Source of the DNA: Paractinoplanes rishiriensis
Lineage (GTDB): Bacteria; Actinomycetota; Actinomycetes; Mycobacteriales; Micromonosporaceae
DNA: 64,000 nt
Direction: 5' to 3'
Assembly (NCBI RefSeq): GCF_016862375.1
Contig: NZ_BOMV01000082.1
Span: 1 to 64,000, forward strand
Shown here: one piece after another, positions 15,803 through 24,887 of the stretch
Numbering within the stretch: the first letter of the stretch is position 1
How the letters are laid out: every line of letters starts with the position of its first letter
The notes under the pieces: generated by a model
The model's database searches: none
Seen by the model: only the letters and a program-made list of their open reading frames with translations
What the model was told of the DNA's origin: nothing
Program-made: the position numbers and the translations under genes

Positions 15803-17839
15803 GTGCGCGACGGCAAAGGGTCGGCGGCGTCCGCCGGTGCGCTGGCCGGCTTCCTGGCCGTGGCCTGGCTTCAGGTCCTCGGCGCGCTCCTCGCGGTCCT
15901 GCTCGTGCTCTCCTTCCTGCCCGGCTCCACCGCGGTCCGGGTGGCCGTCCCGCTGGCCATCGCCACGGGGGGCATTTTGTGGTACGCGACGGCACGTGCG
16001 CTCCGGCTGCGGCGTCCCTCGCCCGCCGGTGTGCCGGTCACCAGGACAGACGCGCCCGGCCTCTGGCAGATGGTGGACGACGCCGCCACCGCGGCGGGAG
16101 TCCGCCCGCCGCACGGCGTGACCGTGGTGGCCACCGCGACCGCGACCCTGATCGAGCATCACCGGCTGACCGGCCTGCTCGGCGGCCGTCGCGAGCTCTA
16201 CCTCGGGTTGCCGCTGCTCCAAGCCTGGGATCAGCCGCGCCTGCGCGCCGCCGTCGCCCACGAGCTGGCGCACGGTTCGTCCCGGCTCGGCCTGTTCGCC
16301 CCGATGGCCTACCGCCTGCGGCTCGCGCTCGGCCGCATCGTGCCGCGCATCCCGCGGCGCAACCCGGCCGGTCCGCTGCTCCGGGCCTATGCCCGATGGG
16401 CCCGGCGGGCCGACGCGCCGTTCGGCCGCCGGCAGGAGCTGCACGCCGACCGGGTCGCGGCCGAGTTCGCCGGTGCCCGGGCGGCCACCGAGATACTGCG
16501 TGACGGGCCCGCGTTCGAGACGTTCCAGCAGCTGTTCTACACCGAATACCTCAGTCCCGGATGGCAGGCCGGCTTCGTGCCGGACGACGTGTTCGGCGGC
16601 CTGCTGCGGGTGCTGGCCGCCCGCGAGGACGACCTCGAGGTGCTCCGCCTTCAAGATCCCGAGCCGCCGGGGGAGTGGGACGCCCACCCGCCGCTGGCCG
16701 AGCGGGTCGCGGCCCTGGCCGACCTGGTCACCGAGGGGCCCGAGCCGGGTGAGCGGCCGGCCGCCGCGATTCTGGTGCCCGACCTGCCCGGCCTCGGTCG
16801 CGCCCTGCAGGAGGTGGCGTTCCCGCCGGCCGGTCGCGCGGTGGTCGGCTGGGACGAATTCTTCGGCGCGGCCCGCATCGCCGAGATGGAACGCGAGGCC
16901 GACGCGTCCCTCAAGGCCATCGCCCGGGTTGCCGGCACGCCGGTGCACAGCACGTCCGACGTGCTCGACCTGGCCGCCGACGGCCGCCTCCGCAAGGTGG
17001 CCGAGACGGTCTTCGACGACCTGCCCGCCGACGAGACCGCCGGCCGCATCACCGACCTGCTCAGCCTGCTGTTGGCGCTGGCCGCCCTGCACAGCGGCGT
17101 GGCGCGCTGGCGGCACAGCTGGACGGGCGCCGCCGAGCTGGTATCCAAGAACGGCGCCTTCCTCGACCTGGGCGGCCTCGCCGAGTTGGCCGCCGACCCG
17201 GCCACGGTGAGCGAGGCGCGCCAGCACCTCACCGTCCTGGGCATCGATCTGTCCACCGCCGGCGCCGCCTCCGGCCGCCCGCCGGCCCGCGTCCCGGTGA
17301 TCGGCGGCGTAGTCAACGTCCTGGTCGACGGCGTCCGCACCGACCTCCTGATCGTGGAGACCGGTCTGTTCCTGGTGCCCGGCCTGCCCCGCTCCCGCAC
17401 CGGCGAGGCCAAACGCCGCCTCAGCCGCCTGGCAGCCGACGGCGTCCTGGCCGACGGCACTCCCGCCGGCGCCGCACCGACGCACGCCGCCGCCCCAGTA
17501 ACCGCGCCCCCGGCCTCCGCCGCCTCCTCCTCCGCCTCCGCTGCCACCCTTGCCTCCGCCTCCGCTGCCGCCGCCTCCGCCGCCTCCTCCGCCCCCGCTG
17601 CCGCCCCGGCCGCCGCAGCCCACCCGGCCAGTCCTGCCCAGGCGATGCCGAGCAGCCGTTTCGTCCCCTTCGCCGACGTGGCGGGCGCCTCCGTCTCCCG
17701 AAACGGCCGCCGTGCCTGGGAGATGAACCTCCGCGACGGCGCCACCTTGAGCGTCCGCACCGCCCTGGATTCCGACGAGCTACCCGGAGGTTGGACCGCC
17801 CTGGACGACGCAGTCGCCTTCCTCGCCAACACCCGCTAA
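15803..17839 (+). CDS. M48-like membrane zinc metallopeptidase with a long C-terminal extension
   Basis: A protein of 678 residues. Two N-terminal membrane helices (about 12-70) precede the peptidase core, with HELAH at 153-157 and ELHAD at 212-216 supplying the third zinc ligand, the M48 (HtpX/Ste24) arrangement. A further 350-residue region with no recognised domain follows, then an Ala/Ser-rich linker (about 555-612) and a C-terminal domain of about 60 residues resembling a PH-like or bacterial SH3-like fold only in size. GTG at 15803 has GGAGG upstream. It probably handles membrane protein quality control. The linker is mirrored by tandem repeats after the stop. Confidence 0.82.
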   Translation: MRDGKGSAASAGALAGFLAVAWLQVLGALLAVLLVLSFLPGSTAVRVAVPLAIATGGILWYATARALRLRRPSPAGVPVTRTDAPGLWQMVDDAATAAGVRPPHGVTVVATATATLIEHHRLTGLLGGRRELYLGLPLLQAWDQPRLRAAVAHELAHGSSRLGLFAPMAYRLRLALGRIVPRIPRRNPAGPLLRAYARWARRADAPFGRRQELHADRVAAEFAGARAATEILRDGPAFETFQQLFYTEYLSPGWQAGFVPDDVFGGLLRVLAAREDDLEVLRLQDPEPPGEWDAHPPLAERVAALADLVTEGPEPGERPAAAILVPDLPGLGRALQEVAFPPAGRAVVGWDEFFGAARIAEMEREADASLKAIARVAGTPVHSTSDVLDLAADGRLRKVAETVFDDLPADETAGRITDLLSLLLALAALHSGVARWRHSWTGAAELVSKNGAFLDLGGLAELAADPATVSEARQHLTVLGIDLSTAGAASGRPPARVPVIGGVVNVLVDGVRTDLLIVETGLFLVPGLPRSRTGEAKRRLSRLAADGVLADGTPAGAAPTHAAAPVTAPPASAASSSASAATLASASAAAASAASSAPAAAPAAAAHPASPAQAMPSSRFVPFADVAGASVSRNGRRAWEMNLRDGATLSVRTALDSDELPGGWTALDDAVAFLANTR

Positions 17840-17975
<136 letters not shown>

Positions 17976-18283
17976 CCGTCCCGGCGATGGCGCCGGCAGC
18001 GGGCGCACAGGCCGGTCCCGGCGGTGTGCGCTGGTGGCGGGTGGGGCTGCGGATGGGACGCGGGTGACAGATTGTGCTGATTCCGGCGTGGGTGGGTCTG
18101 AACCCGGCGGGCTGGGTGGGCCGTGCTCTATGGCAAGCACCGTCTCATCCCTGACGAATGAGCAACCGCAGCGTCACCTTCGGTCACAATGGCCTCAGTG
18201 GTTGTTCGCTAAGCGTTTTCCGAAATGGGTAGATGGGTGCTTGCAAACAGCGGATGATCGCCTTGACACGGGGGAGGTCGCTG

Positions 18284-18778
18284 ATGGATCGGGGACCTGT
18301 GGCGCTCTTCGGGGCGATCGTCGCGGTGGGACTCGGGCCGGCCATGTGGTTGGGCGCCCAGTTCGGCAGCATCGAGGTGGATCCGTCGCGCCCGCCGGCA
18401 ATTGTGGGTGAGCCCAATTCCGCGCCGGACCAGCTGGTCGGCGGTGCCGGCGCCGCGGATGCTTCCAGCGGCGATGACGCTGTCATCAACGGCACCCCGC
18501 AGTCCGAAGCGGTCCCGGCCAGGACCACGACCAGCCCGCCCCGCCGCCGCGCCACCGCCAGCCCCACCGCCACCGCGGCCACGTCGAGCCCGACGCCGAC
18601 ACCGACGCGCAGCACCGAGGCGCCGACGACCCCGCCCACCGGGTCGACTTCGTCTCCCGCCACCCCGCCGACCGGTGGCACCAGCAGCCCCACCCTCCCG
18701 CCGGAGCCGCCGGTCGAGCCGGCCCCGCTGTCCAACATCCCGAAAGTCGATCCGCTGTCGGAGACGGTTCACGGCTGA
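18284..18778 (+). CDS. Membrane-anchored Pro/Thr/Ser-rich protein of unknown function
   Basis: A protein of 164 residues. One N-terminal membrane helix (about 4-26) is followed by a disordered extracytoplasmic tail rich in Thr, Pro, Ser and Ala, with runs such as PTPTPTRST and TPPTGSTSS. Such tails are often glycosylated in actinomycetes; this is inference. GGGGGAGG lies 6 bases before the ATG at 18284, a strong start. No domain was recognised. Confidence 0.72.
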   Translation: MDRGPVALFGAIVAVGLGPAMWLGAQFGSIEVDPSRPPAIVGEPNSAPDQLVGGAGAADASSGDDAVINGTPQSEAVPARTTTSPPRRRATASPTATAATSSPTPTPTRSTEAPTTPPTGSTSSPATPPTGGTSSPTLPPEPPVEPAPLSNIPKVDPLSETVHG

Positions 18779-18795
18779 CCGTCGCTCTTAACCCG

Positions 18796-19773
18796 TCACG
18801 GCGTCAGGTAGGTTGCGGCGAGCCCGCGGGCCGTTTCGGCCATCTGGGTACGCAAGTCTTCCGGAGCGAGAACCTCGGCATCGGCGCCCAGCTTCAGCAG
18901 TTCGATGTGGCCGTGCCTGACCGACTCGATTGGGACCGTCGTGGTCAGCCAGCCATCGGTGTCAGGCGGGCCGGCCGACTCGCGGGCCACCCGGGCCATC
19001 TCCGGCGGGAACAGGAACGCCGTGCGTTTCAGGGCCTGTTCGGTCATCCGCACGGTGGCCGTGCCGGTATAGACGCTGCTCTCGTAGCGTTCGGTCCACT
19101 CGTGCCACCACGACGCCAGGTCGAAATCGCCGGGCCGCGCCGCGGGGGTGTCCAGGACCTCGGCGTCCAGGATGTTCGCCACCCGGTAGGCCGTGGTGCG
19201 GTCGTCGACGGCGGCCACCAGATACCAGCGGCCGGCCTTCAGCACCACGCCCAGCGGGTGCAGCGTCCTGGTGACCTCGCGTGGCGCCTTCCATCGGCGG
19301 TAGCGCAGGGCTAGCATCCGCGCACTCCATACCGCGTCGGCAACCGTGGACAGGTACGGGGTGGGCTCGTCGGCGCGGAACCAGCCCGGCGCGTCGAGGT
19401 GGAATCTCTCGCGTACGCGATCTGCTCGGTTTGCCAACTCACCCGGCAGCGAAGCACGCAGCTTGAGCTCGGCAGCCGCCAGCACCGAACCGAGGCCCAG
19501 CTCGGCGGCCGGACCGGGGATGCCGGCCAGGAACAGGGTGCCGGCCTCGTCGCCGGTCATGCCGGTCAGCCGGGTTCGGTAGCCGTCCAGCAGCTGGTAA
19601 CCACCGGCCGGGCCGCGATCGGCATAAACCGGCACGCCGGCGGTGCCCAGGGATTCCACGTCGCGGTAGACGGTGCGTACCGAGACCTCGAGCTCGTCGG
19701 CGAGCTCGCGCGCCGTCATCCGGCCCCTGGTCTGCAACAGCAGTAGGAGCGAGACGAGACGAGATGCGCGCAC
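18796..19773 (-). CDS. WYL-domain transcriptional regulator
   Basis: A protein of 325 residues with an N-terminal winged helix (ELADELEVSVRTVYRDVESLGTAGVPVYADRGPAGGYQ, split here for length) and a C-terminal WYL domain including AGRWYLVAAVDDRTTAYRVANI. Effector unknown. It is convergent with the Pro/Thr-rich membrane protein gene and faces away from the acidic-repeat operon, so its targets are not obvious. It is distinct from the WYL regulator near 7 kb and lacks the Pro/Ala insertion. Confidence 0.88.
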   Translation of the reverse strand: MRASRLVSLLLLLQTRGRMTARELADELEVSVRTVYRDVESLGTAGVPVYADRGPAGGYQLLDGYRTRLTGMTGDEAGTLFLAGIPGPAAELGLGSVLAAAELKLRASLPGELANRADRVRERFHLDAPGWFRADEPTPYLSTVADAVWSARMLALRYRRWKAPREVTRTLHPLGVVLKAGRWYLVAAVDDRTTAYRVANILDAEVLDTPAARPGDFDLASWWHEWTERYESSVYTGTATVRMTEQALKRTAFLFPPEMARVARESAGPPDTDGWLTTTVPIESVRHGHIELLKLGADAEVLAPEDLRTQMAETARGLAATYLTP

Positions 19774-19807
19774 CCCGGCACAGTAACCCCGGTCCGGACA
19801 CGATGAA

Positions 19808-19825
19808 GGGGAGCCGAAGCTCCCC
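19808..19825 (-). terminator. UUCG-tetraloop terminator of the acidic-repeat operon
   Basis: On the minus strand GGGGAGC-TTCG-GCTCCCC forms a 7-bp GC stem with a C(UUCG)G tetraloop, followed by TTCATC. It lies 21 bases after the stop codon of the KDDAL-repeat gene. Confidence 0.75.
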
Positions 19826-19846
19826 CTCGAAAGGTGATGCTGCTGC

Positions 19847-21037
19847 TCAGAGTTCGGAGATGCGCTTCAACAGGTCGCGGTAGCCGCGCAGCTCGACCCG
19901 CAACTGCTCGGTGTCCTCGGAGCCGGCCGCGAAGGCGTTCTTCTTCTCGGTGAGCGCCGCGGTTACCGCCTCGACAGCCTCGGTCACCAGGGCGGCGGCC
20001 TGCGCGGTCGCCTCCTTGGGGCTGTCCACGAACGTCAGCTGGATCTCCCGGAACCGTTCGGCGAAGCTGTCGCCGTCGGCGAACAGCCGATCCACGTCGG
20101 GCGCGGGCACGCTGCCGGGGGTGGCAGCATTTACGGGTACGGGTGCCACGACCGGCTCGGCATTGTCGAGCGACTCACCGGTGGTGGGGTCCACGGCCGC
20201 CGGCACGTCCACATCAGACTTGTCGGACTTGTTCAGGTCGTCGCCGGTGGCGGGGTTGACGGCCACGGGGCTGTCAAAGGTGCCCTCGTCCTTGAGCGCG
20301 TCGTCCTTGAGCGCGTCGTCCTTGAGCGCGTCGTCCTTGAGCGCGTCGTCCTTGAGCGCGTCGTCCTTAAGCGCGTCGTCCTTAAGCGCAGAGTCCTTGG
20401 AGGCGTCGCCTTCGTCCGAATCCACGCCCTTGTCTGAATCCACGTCCGACAAATCCGATTTATCGGTCTTGTCCAGGTGATCGCCGGTGGCCGGATCGAC
20501 GGCCTTGGGGCTGTCGAAGGTCCCGTCGTCCTTGAACGCGTCGTCCTTCGAAGCGTCATCGTGAGCGGTGCCGTCGTGAGCGGTGCCGTCGTGAGCGGTG
20601 TCGTCGTGAGCGGTGTCGTCGTGAACGGTGTCGTCCTTGACCGCTGCAGTGTCCGCCGAGGTGTCGTCCCGGAAGGCGTCGTCCTTCACGGAGTCGTCAC
20701 GGAACGGGTCGTCCTTGAGCGAGTCGTCCTTGGCGGCGTCGTCCTTGAGGGCGTCGTCCTTGAGGGCGTCGTCCTTGACCGTGTCGTCCCGGAGCGCGTC
20801 GGCCGGGGAATCGTCCCGGACCGACTCGGTAACGGTTCCGTCCGGCCCATAGGTGGTGGTCGTGCCCCGGTCCTTGTCCGAGAACTCCGCCTCCGGCGCC
20901 GCCGGTGAGTCGCTCCACGGCGACCCGGCCCGCTGCTGCGGCACCGCCACCGGGTCGGACGTCACCACATCGGAGCCACGGTCACGGCCATGGTCGTCGT
21001 CGGGGTTGTCTTTCGGCTCGTTGGAGAAGAACTTCAT
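19847..21037 (-). CDS. Acidic KDDAL-repeat protein sharing a C-terminal module with its neighbour
   Basis: A protein of 396 residues, very rich in Asp and Lys. The central part (about 80-260) is built of KDDAL-like pentapeptides, including seven nearly identical copies, with HDDTA variants and two PATGD..DKSD blocks. The last 90 residues form a conserved-looking helical domain: FREIQLTFVDSP, EATAQAAALV and a closing TEQLRVELRGYRDLLKRIS. The same pattern ends the upstream gene product. No signal peptide or membrane helix is visible, so it should be cytoplasmic. It follows the upstream gene by 13 bases, so both are one operon. Function unknown. Confidence 0.8.
   Translation of the reverse strand: MKFFSNEPKDNPDDDHGRDRGSDVVTSDPVAVPQQRAGSPWSDSPAAPEAEFSDKDRGTTTTYGPDGTVTESVRDDSPADALRDDTVKDDALKDDALKDDAAKDDSLKDDPFRDDSVKDDAFRDDTSADTAAVKDDTVHDDTAHDDTAHDGTAHDGTAHDDASKDDAFKDDGTFDSPKAVDPATGDHLDKTDKSDLSDVDSDKGVDSDEGDASKDSALKDDALKDDALKDDALKDDALKDDALKDDALKDEGTFDSPVAVNPATGDDLNKSDKSDVDVPAAVDPTTGESLDNAEPVVAPVPVNAATPGSVPAPDVDRLFADGDSFAERFREIQLTFVDSPKEATAQAAALVTEAVEAVTAALTEKKNAFAAGSEDTEQLRVELRGYRDLLKRISEL
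20284..20400 (-). repeat. 15-bp coding tandem repeat (KDDAL)
   Basis: Seven consecutive 15-bp units encode Lys-Asp-Asp-Ala-Leu; two copies carry CTTAAG in place of CTTGAG. Degenerate units of the same kind continue at about 20528-20790. Units keep the reading frame. Confidence 0.9.
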
Positions 21038-21050
21038 GGTCGATGGCTCC

Positions 21051-21698
21051 TCAGCGGCTGGTGTCGGGCGCGGCGTCGGTCTTCTCGTCGGCGGGCGTCC
21101 GGGGAGCGGGCGCCGCCGCCTTCACGTCGGTGCTGTCCGGGCTGGCGGCAGCACCATTGTTCGGAACCGGGTCGGTGCCCAGGAGGTCGGCGAAGAGCGC
21201 CCGATAATGCACCAGAGCCTGCCGGAGGTCCTCCGTGCTGGCCGATCCGTCCCGGTTGCGCTCGCTGATCTCGTGGGCGTCGCGGTAGTGCTGGAGCGTG
21301 CTGGCGTGCTCGACCGAAAGGTTGGCGAGCCGCTCGTCGTACTCGCCGGTCGGGTAACCCCGCTCGGCGATCAGCCGGGTGACCAGGTCGTCGGCGGTGC
21401 TGACGGCCTCGGCCGGGTTGTCCACGAACTGGATCTGCACCTCTTCCCAGGCGGCAGCGTACTTCGACTGCGACTCCGGTGACAGCTCCTTGAGCTCGAG
21501 GTCGGCATGCCGCCGCTCGCGCTCGCGCAGCTCCTTCTCGGCCTCGGTCCGGTTGCCGGTGTCGGCGACCACCCGGTCGTACTCGGGTCCGAAAGTGCTC
21601 TGCAGCTTCTTGCGCCGCCCCGCCTGCACGCCGACGAAGATCGCGGCGACGACCACCAGGACGAGGATGATCAGGACGATGGTGAGTGTGGGGGACAT
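21051..21698 (-). CDS. Single-pass membrane protein with the shared FVDxP C-terminal module
   Basis: A protein of 215 residues. One N-terminal membrane helix (about 5-25) is followed by a basic RRKK, a charged coiled-coil-like region (GNRTEAEKELRERERRHADLEL) and the helical module WEEVQIQFVDNPAEA, LVTRLIAE and TEDLRQALVHYRALFADLLG, then a disordered Ala/Pro-rich tail. The module aligns by eye with the C-terminus of the downstream protein. GGAGGAGG lies upstream of the ATG at 21698. The N-terminal helix plus cytoplasmic domain suggests an envelope-facing scaffold. Function unknown. Confidence 0.8.
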   Translation of the reverse strand: MSPTLTIVLIILVLVVVAAIFVGVQAGRRKKLQSTFGPEYDRVVADTGNRTEAEKELRERERRHADLELKELSPESQSKYAAAWEEVQIQFVDNPAEAVSTADDLVTRLIAERGYPTGEYDERLANLSVEHASTLQHYRDAHEISERNRDGSASTEDLRQALVHYRALFADLLGTDPVPNNGAAASPDSTDVKAAAPAPRTPADEKTDAAPDTSR

Positions 21699-22016
21699 CG
21701 GCCTCCTCCTTCTTCACCGTCGGTATTCCCACTGACCGCCTCTCGCCAATCCCTTTCACCCGCCCGTACCGAAAAATCGCTGGAAGATCGTCGACCATCG
21801 ATAGGTGCCTGTCGGGTTCCGGTCACTCCGTTGACGGCAGGGGTGACGCCGGGCGCATGCCAATGTCCCAGGATAAATAGGACAGATCAACCATTTATCG
21901 TACGCCTGGGTGGTGGCTCCGATTGAAGGTTTTACGTATTCTCCGGAAGGCGCACGCGGACGGTAACGACCTGCCCGCCGTGCTGCTGCAACCTGTCAAC
22001 CCTCGGGCGGAGCCTG
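21699..22016. other. Divergent intergenic region between the acidic-repeat operon and the conservon
   Basis: These 318 bases hold no gene. A relatively AT-rich stretch (about 21870-21900) contains an inverted repeat described separately, and the conservon start is preceded by CGGAG. Both operons must have their promoters here. Confidence 0.6.
21872..21899. promoter_or_regulatory. Inverted repeat GATAAAT-N14-ATTTATC, candidate operator
   Basis: Two perfect 7-base arms (21872-21878 and 21893-21899) are separated by 14 bases, an AT-rich island in GC-rich DNA between two divergent operons. The 21-bp centre-to-centre spacing puts both arms on one helix face, as for a dimeric regulator. Confidence 0.4.
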
Positions 22017-24887
22017 ATGAGAACGCGCAACTGGTCGATCCGTTCGAAGATCATCGCGATGATCACCGTGCCGCTGGTGGCGCTGCTCGCGTTGTGGATC
22101 TTCGCGACGACGCTCACCGCCGGCCCGGCGCTCACCCTGTTCTCCGCCAAGTCGCTGGCCGAGAGCATCGCCGACCGCGGTGCCAACATGGCCGCCGAGG
22201 TGCAGCGCGAACGCCGGCTCTCGGTGCAGTACCTGGCCGACCCCGGCTCGACCACGGCGCAGCTCAACGGACAGCGGCAGGTGACCGACCGCGCCATCGA
22301 GACGTTCCGCAAGGCGGCCCGTGGCGGTGACGCCTGGCAGAACGCCAGCGATGTCCTGCGCGAGCGCATCGACCAGGTCTTCACCGAGTTGGAGGGCCTG
22401 GCGTCCCAGCGGTTGCACATCGACCGCCGCGAGCTCGACATGATCGGCGCGCAGAACATCTACAACTCGATGGTCAAGAACATGTTCGAGATGTTCATGG
22501 CCACCGCGACGTTCCCGGACGAGGAGATCAACCGGCAGATCCGGGCGCTGGCCACCACCAGCCGCGGCCAGGAGCACCTGAGCCGGGTCGACTCGCTGCT
22601 GGCCGGCGCGACGCTGAGCGGTCAGCTCAGCGAGGACCTGCGCACCGCCATGGTGCAGGACATCGGCATCGCCCGGTTCCTGCTCCAGCAGGGCATCGAC
22701 AGCCTGCCGGTGCAGGCCCGGGCCGCGTTCGAAAAGATGAACGCGGGCGAGGCGTTCACCCAGCTCAACGGCATGATGGACCGGATCATCGACGAGAGCC
22801 GGGCCGGCGAGATCACCCCGGTGGCCGCCGACACCTGGCACCCGGCGTACGTGAAGTCCGCGGCCCAGCTGCGCGCGGTCGAGGACGAGGCGGTGCACGC
22901 CCTCGCCGAGCGTGGCACGTCATTGGCCATCGACATCCTGATCCAGTTGCTGCTGGCCGCCCTGCTCGGCCTCGGCGCCCTGCTCGTCTCGCTGATGGTG
23001 TCGATCCGGGTGGGCCGGTCGATGGTCGGCCGCCTGCGCCGGCTGCGCGGCGAGGCCTCCGAGATGGCGACCGAGCGACTGCCCAACGTGGTCCGGCGCC
23101 TGCAGCGCGGCGAGAACGTCGACGTCGACGTCGAGACGCCACCCCTGGAGTACGGCGCGGACGAGATCGGCGAGCTCGGCCAGGCCTTCAACGATGTGCA
23201 GCGTACGGCCGTGCAGTCCGCGGTCGAGGAGGCGAACGTCCGCCGCGGCCTCAACGAGGTCTTCCTCAACATCGCCCGGCGCAGCCAGACCCTGCTGCAC
23301 CGCCAGCTGGCCCTGCTCGACCGGATGGAACGGCGCGAGACCGAGCCGCAGGAACTCGAGGACCTCTACCGGGTCGACCACCTCGCCACCCGGATGCGGC
23401 GCCACGCCGAGGACCTGGTGATTCTGGCCGGCGCCGCGCCCGGCCGGGGCTGGCGCAACCCGGTGCCGGTCATCGACGTGGTCCGCGGCGCGATCAGCGA
23501 GGTGGAGGACTACAAGCGGGTCGACATCCGCTCGGTGGAGTCCACCGCGGTGCTCGGCCGGGCCGTCGGTGACGTCATCCACCTGCTCGCCGAGCTGCTG
23601 GAAAATGCGGCGTCGTTCTCCCCGCCGCACACCCGGGTGCAGGTGTCCGGACAGGTCCTGCCGAACGGCTACGCGATCGAGATCGAGGACCGCGGCCTCG
23701 GTATGTCGCACGACGCGATCGACGAGGCCAACCGCCGGCTGGTCGAGCCGCCCGAGTTCGACCCGGCGGACAGCGCCCGGCTCGGCCTGTTCGTGGTGGC
23801 CCAGCTGGCCAACCGGCACGGCATCCGGGTGTCGCTGCGCGAGTCCCCGTTCGGCGGCGTCACCGCGATCGTGCTGCTGCCCGGCGAGCTCGTGGTGCCC
23901 GGGCCGGGTCAGGCCGCGCTGCCGTCCGGCCCGATCACCCCGGACCGCATCGAGCAGCCGCTGGTCGGCTCCGGCAGCGTCGAACCCGGCCGGCGCTCGC
24001 TCGCCGCGCTGCAGTGGCAGGGCGCCGAGGAACTGCGCGAGATCACCGTGGCCGGCCGCCCGGTCGCTCTCAACGACGGCCCGGCCCCGGTGGTCGAGCC
24101 GGTCCGCAGCGGTCCGGTGCCGTCCTCGGTCGCCGAGGGCGTCAACGCCGACGGCCTGGTGCAACGCCGCCGGGTGCGCCGCCCGGTCGACCTGGGCACG
24201 GCCGACGAAGCGGTGGCCGCGGCTCGCACCGCGCAACCGGCGCTGCCTGCCGCACCGGCCTCCGGCGCAACGACCGACCGGAACCGCCGAAAGCCGGCCA
24301 TACCGCGACCACGCGGGAAGGCCTCGGTGACGCCGATTTCCGCGGCGCCGCTCTTCCCCGGGACGCTGCCGGCCGTCTCCTCGCCGGTCGCGCCGACCTC
24401 GGCCGCGCCGATGTTCGCGGCGCCCACCTCGGCTCCGCCGGCCGGCGACGCGCCGGCCACAGAGGACGGCTTGCCCCGGCGGATCCGGCAGGCTAGCCTC
24501 GCGCCCCAGTTGCGGCAGCGCGCCGACGCGCCGCCGGACGAGCCGACCGTGCCCATGCGTTCGCCCGAGCAGGTGCGCAGCCTGATGAGTGCGCTACAGC
24601 TCGGCACCACGCGTGGACGCATCGACGCGTCTCGCTACCGTGACGACTCGCCGCCCGCGGACGGTGACTCTCCATCTGAAGATCGCCCGAAGACGGAGAA
24701 ACCAGAAAACGGGGCATCATCTGACGACGGTTCGTTCGCCGATGCGGCTACCGTCAGTTTCCCGGCGATCGCGAACGTTGCGGTCGCCCGGGCGGAGGCA
24801 CCCAACGGGGCCGGGGCGGACGCGGCGGGCGACCGCACCGACGACCCCGAGCAGGATAACGCGACCAGGCCGGAGAAGGACGCATAG
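22017..24887 (+). CDS. Nitrate-sensor-type (NIT domain) histidine kinase-like protein of a conservon (CvnA type)
   Basis: A protein of 956 residues. Membrane helix 1 (about 12-35), an extracytoplasmic NIT-like domain (about 40-295), helix 2 (about 303-328), HAMP (about 329-395), a dimerisation region with VDHLATRMRRHAEDLVILAG near 452-470, and a HATPase domain with N-box ELLENAASFSPP and DRGLGMS (about 515-625). The last 300 residues are a disordered Pro/Ala-rich tail, typical of conservon kinases. Such proteins regulate the small GTPase encoded downstream rather than a standard response regulator. ATG at 22017. Its stop overlaps the next start by one base. Confidence 0.9.
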   Translation: MRTRNWSIRSKIIAMITVPLVALLALWIFATTLTAGPALTLFSAKSLAESIADRGANMAAEVQRERRLSVQYLADPGSTTAQLNGQRQVTDRAIETFRKAARGGDAWQNASDVLRERIDQVFTELEGLASQRLHIDRRELDMIGAQNIYNSMVKNMFEMFMATATFPDEEINRQIRALATTSRGQEHLSRVDSLLAGATLSGQLSEDLRTAMVQDIGIARFLLQQGIDSLPVQARAAFEKMNAGEAFTQLNGMMDRIIDESRAGEITPVAADTWHPAYVKSAAQLRAVEDEAVHALAERGTSLAIDILIQLLLAALLGLGALLVSLMVSIRVGRSMVGRLRRLRGEASEMATERLPNVVRRLQRGENVDVDVETPPLEYGADEIGELGQAFNDVQRTAVQSAVEEANVRRGLNEVFLNIARRSQTLLHRQLALLDRMERRETEPQELEDLYRVDHLATRMRRHAEDLVILAGAAPGRGWRNPVPVIDVVRGAISEVEDYKRVDIRSVESTAVLGRAVGDVIHLLAELLENAASFSPPHTRVQVSGQVLPNGYAIEIEDRGLGMSHDAIDEANRRLVEPPEFDPADSARLGLFVVAQLANRHGIRVSLRESPFGGVTAIVLLPGELVVPGPGQAALPSGPITPDRIEQPLVGSGSVEPGRRSLAALQWQGAEELREITVAGRPVALNDGPAPVVEPVRSGPVPSSVAEGVNADGLVQRRRVRRPVDLGTADEAVAAARTAQPALPAAPASGATTDRNRRKPAIPRPRGKASVTPISAAPLFPGTLPAVSSPVAPTSAAPMFAAPTSAPPAGDAPATEDGLPRRIRQASLAPQLRQRADAPPDEPTVPMRSPEQVRSLMSALQLGTTRGRIDASRYRDDSPPADGDSPSEDRPKTEKPENGASSDDGSFADAATVSFPAIANVAVARAEAPNGAGADAAGDRTDDPEQDNATRPEKDA

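Noticed and set aside
22017..24887. Treating the conservon kinase as a standard nitrate-sensing two-component kinase
   Set aside because: No response regulator gene is adjacent and the next three genes complete a conservon in the usual order.
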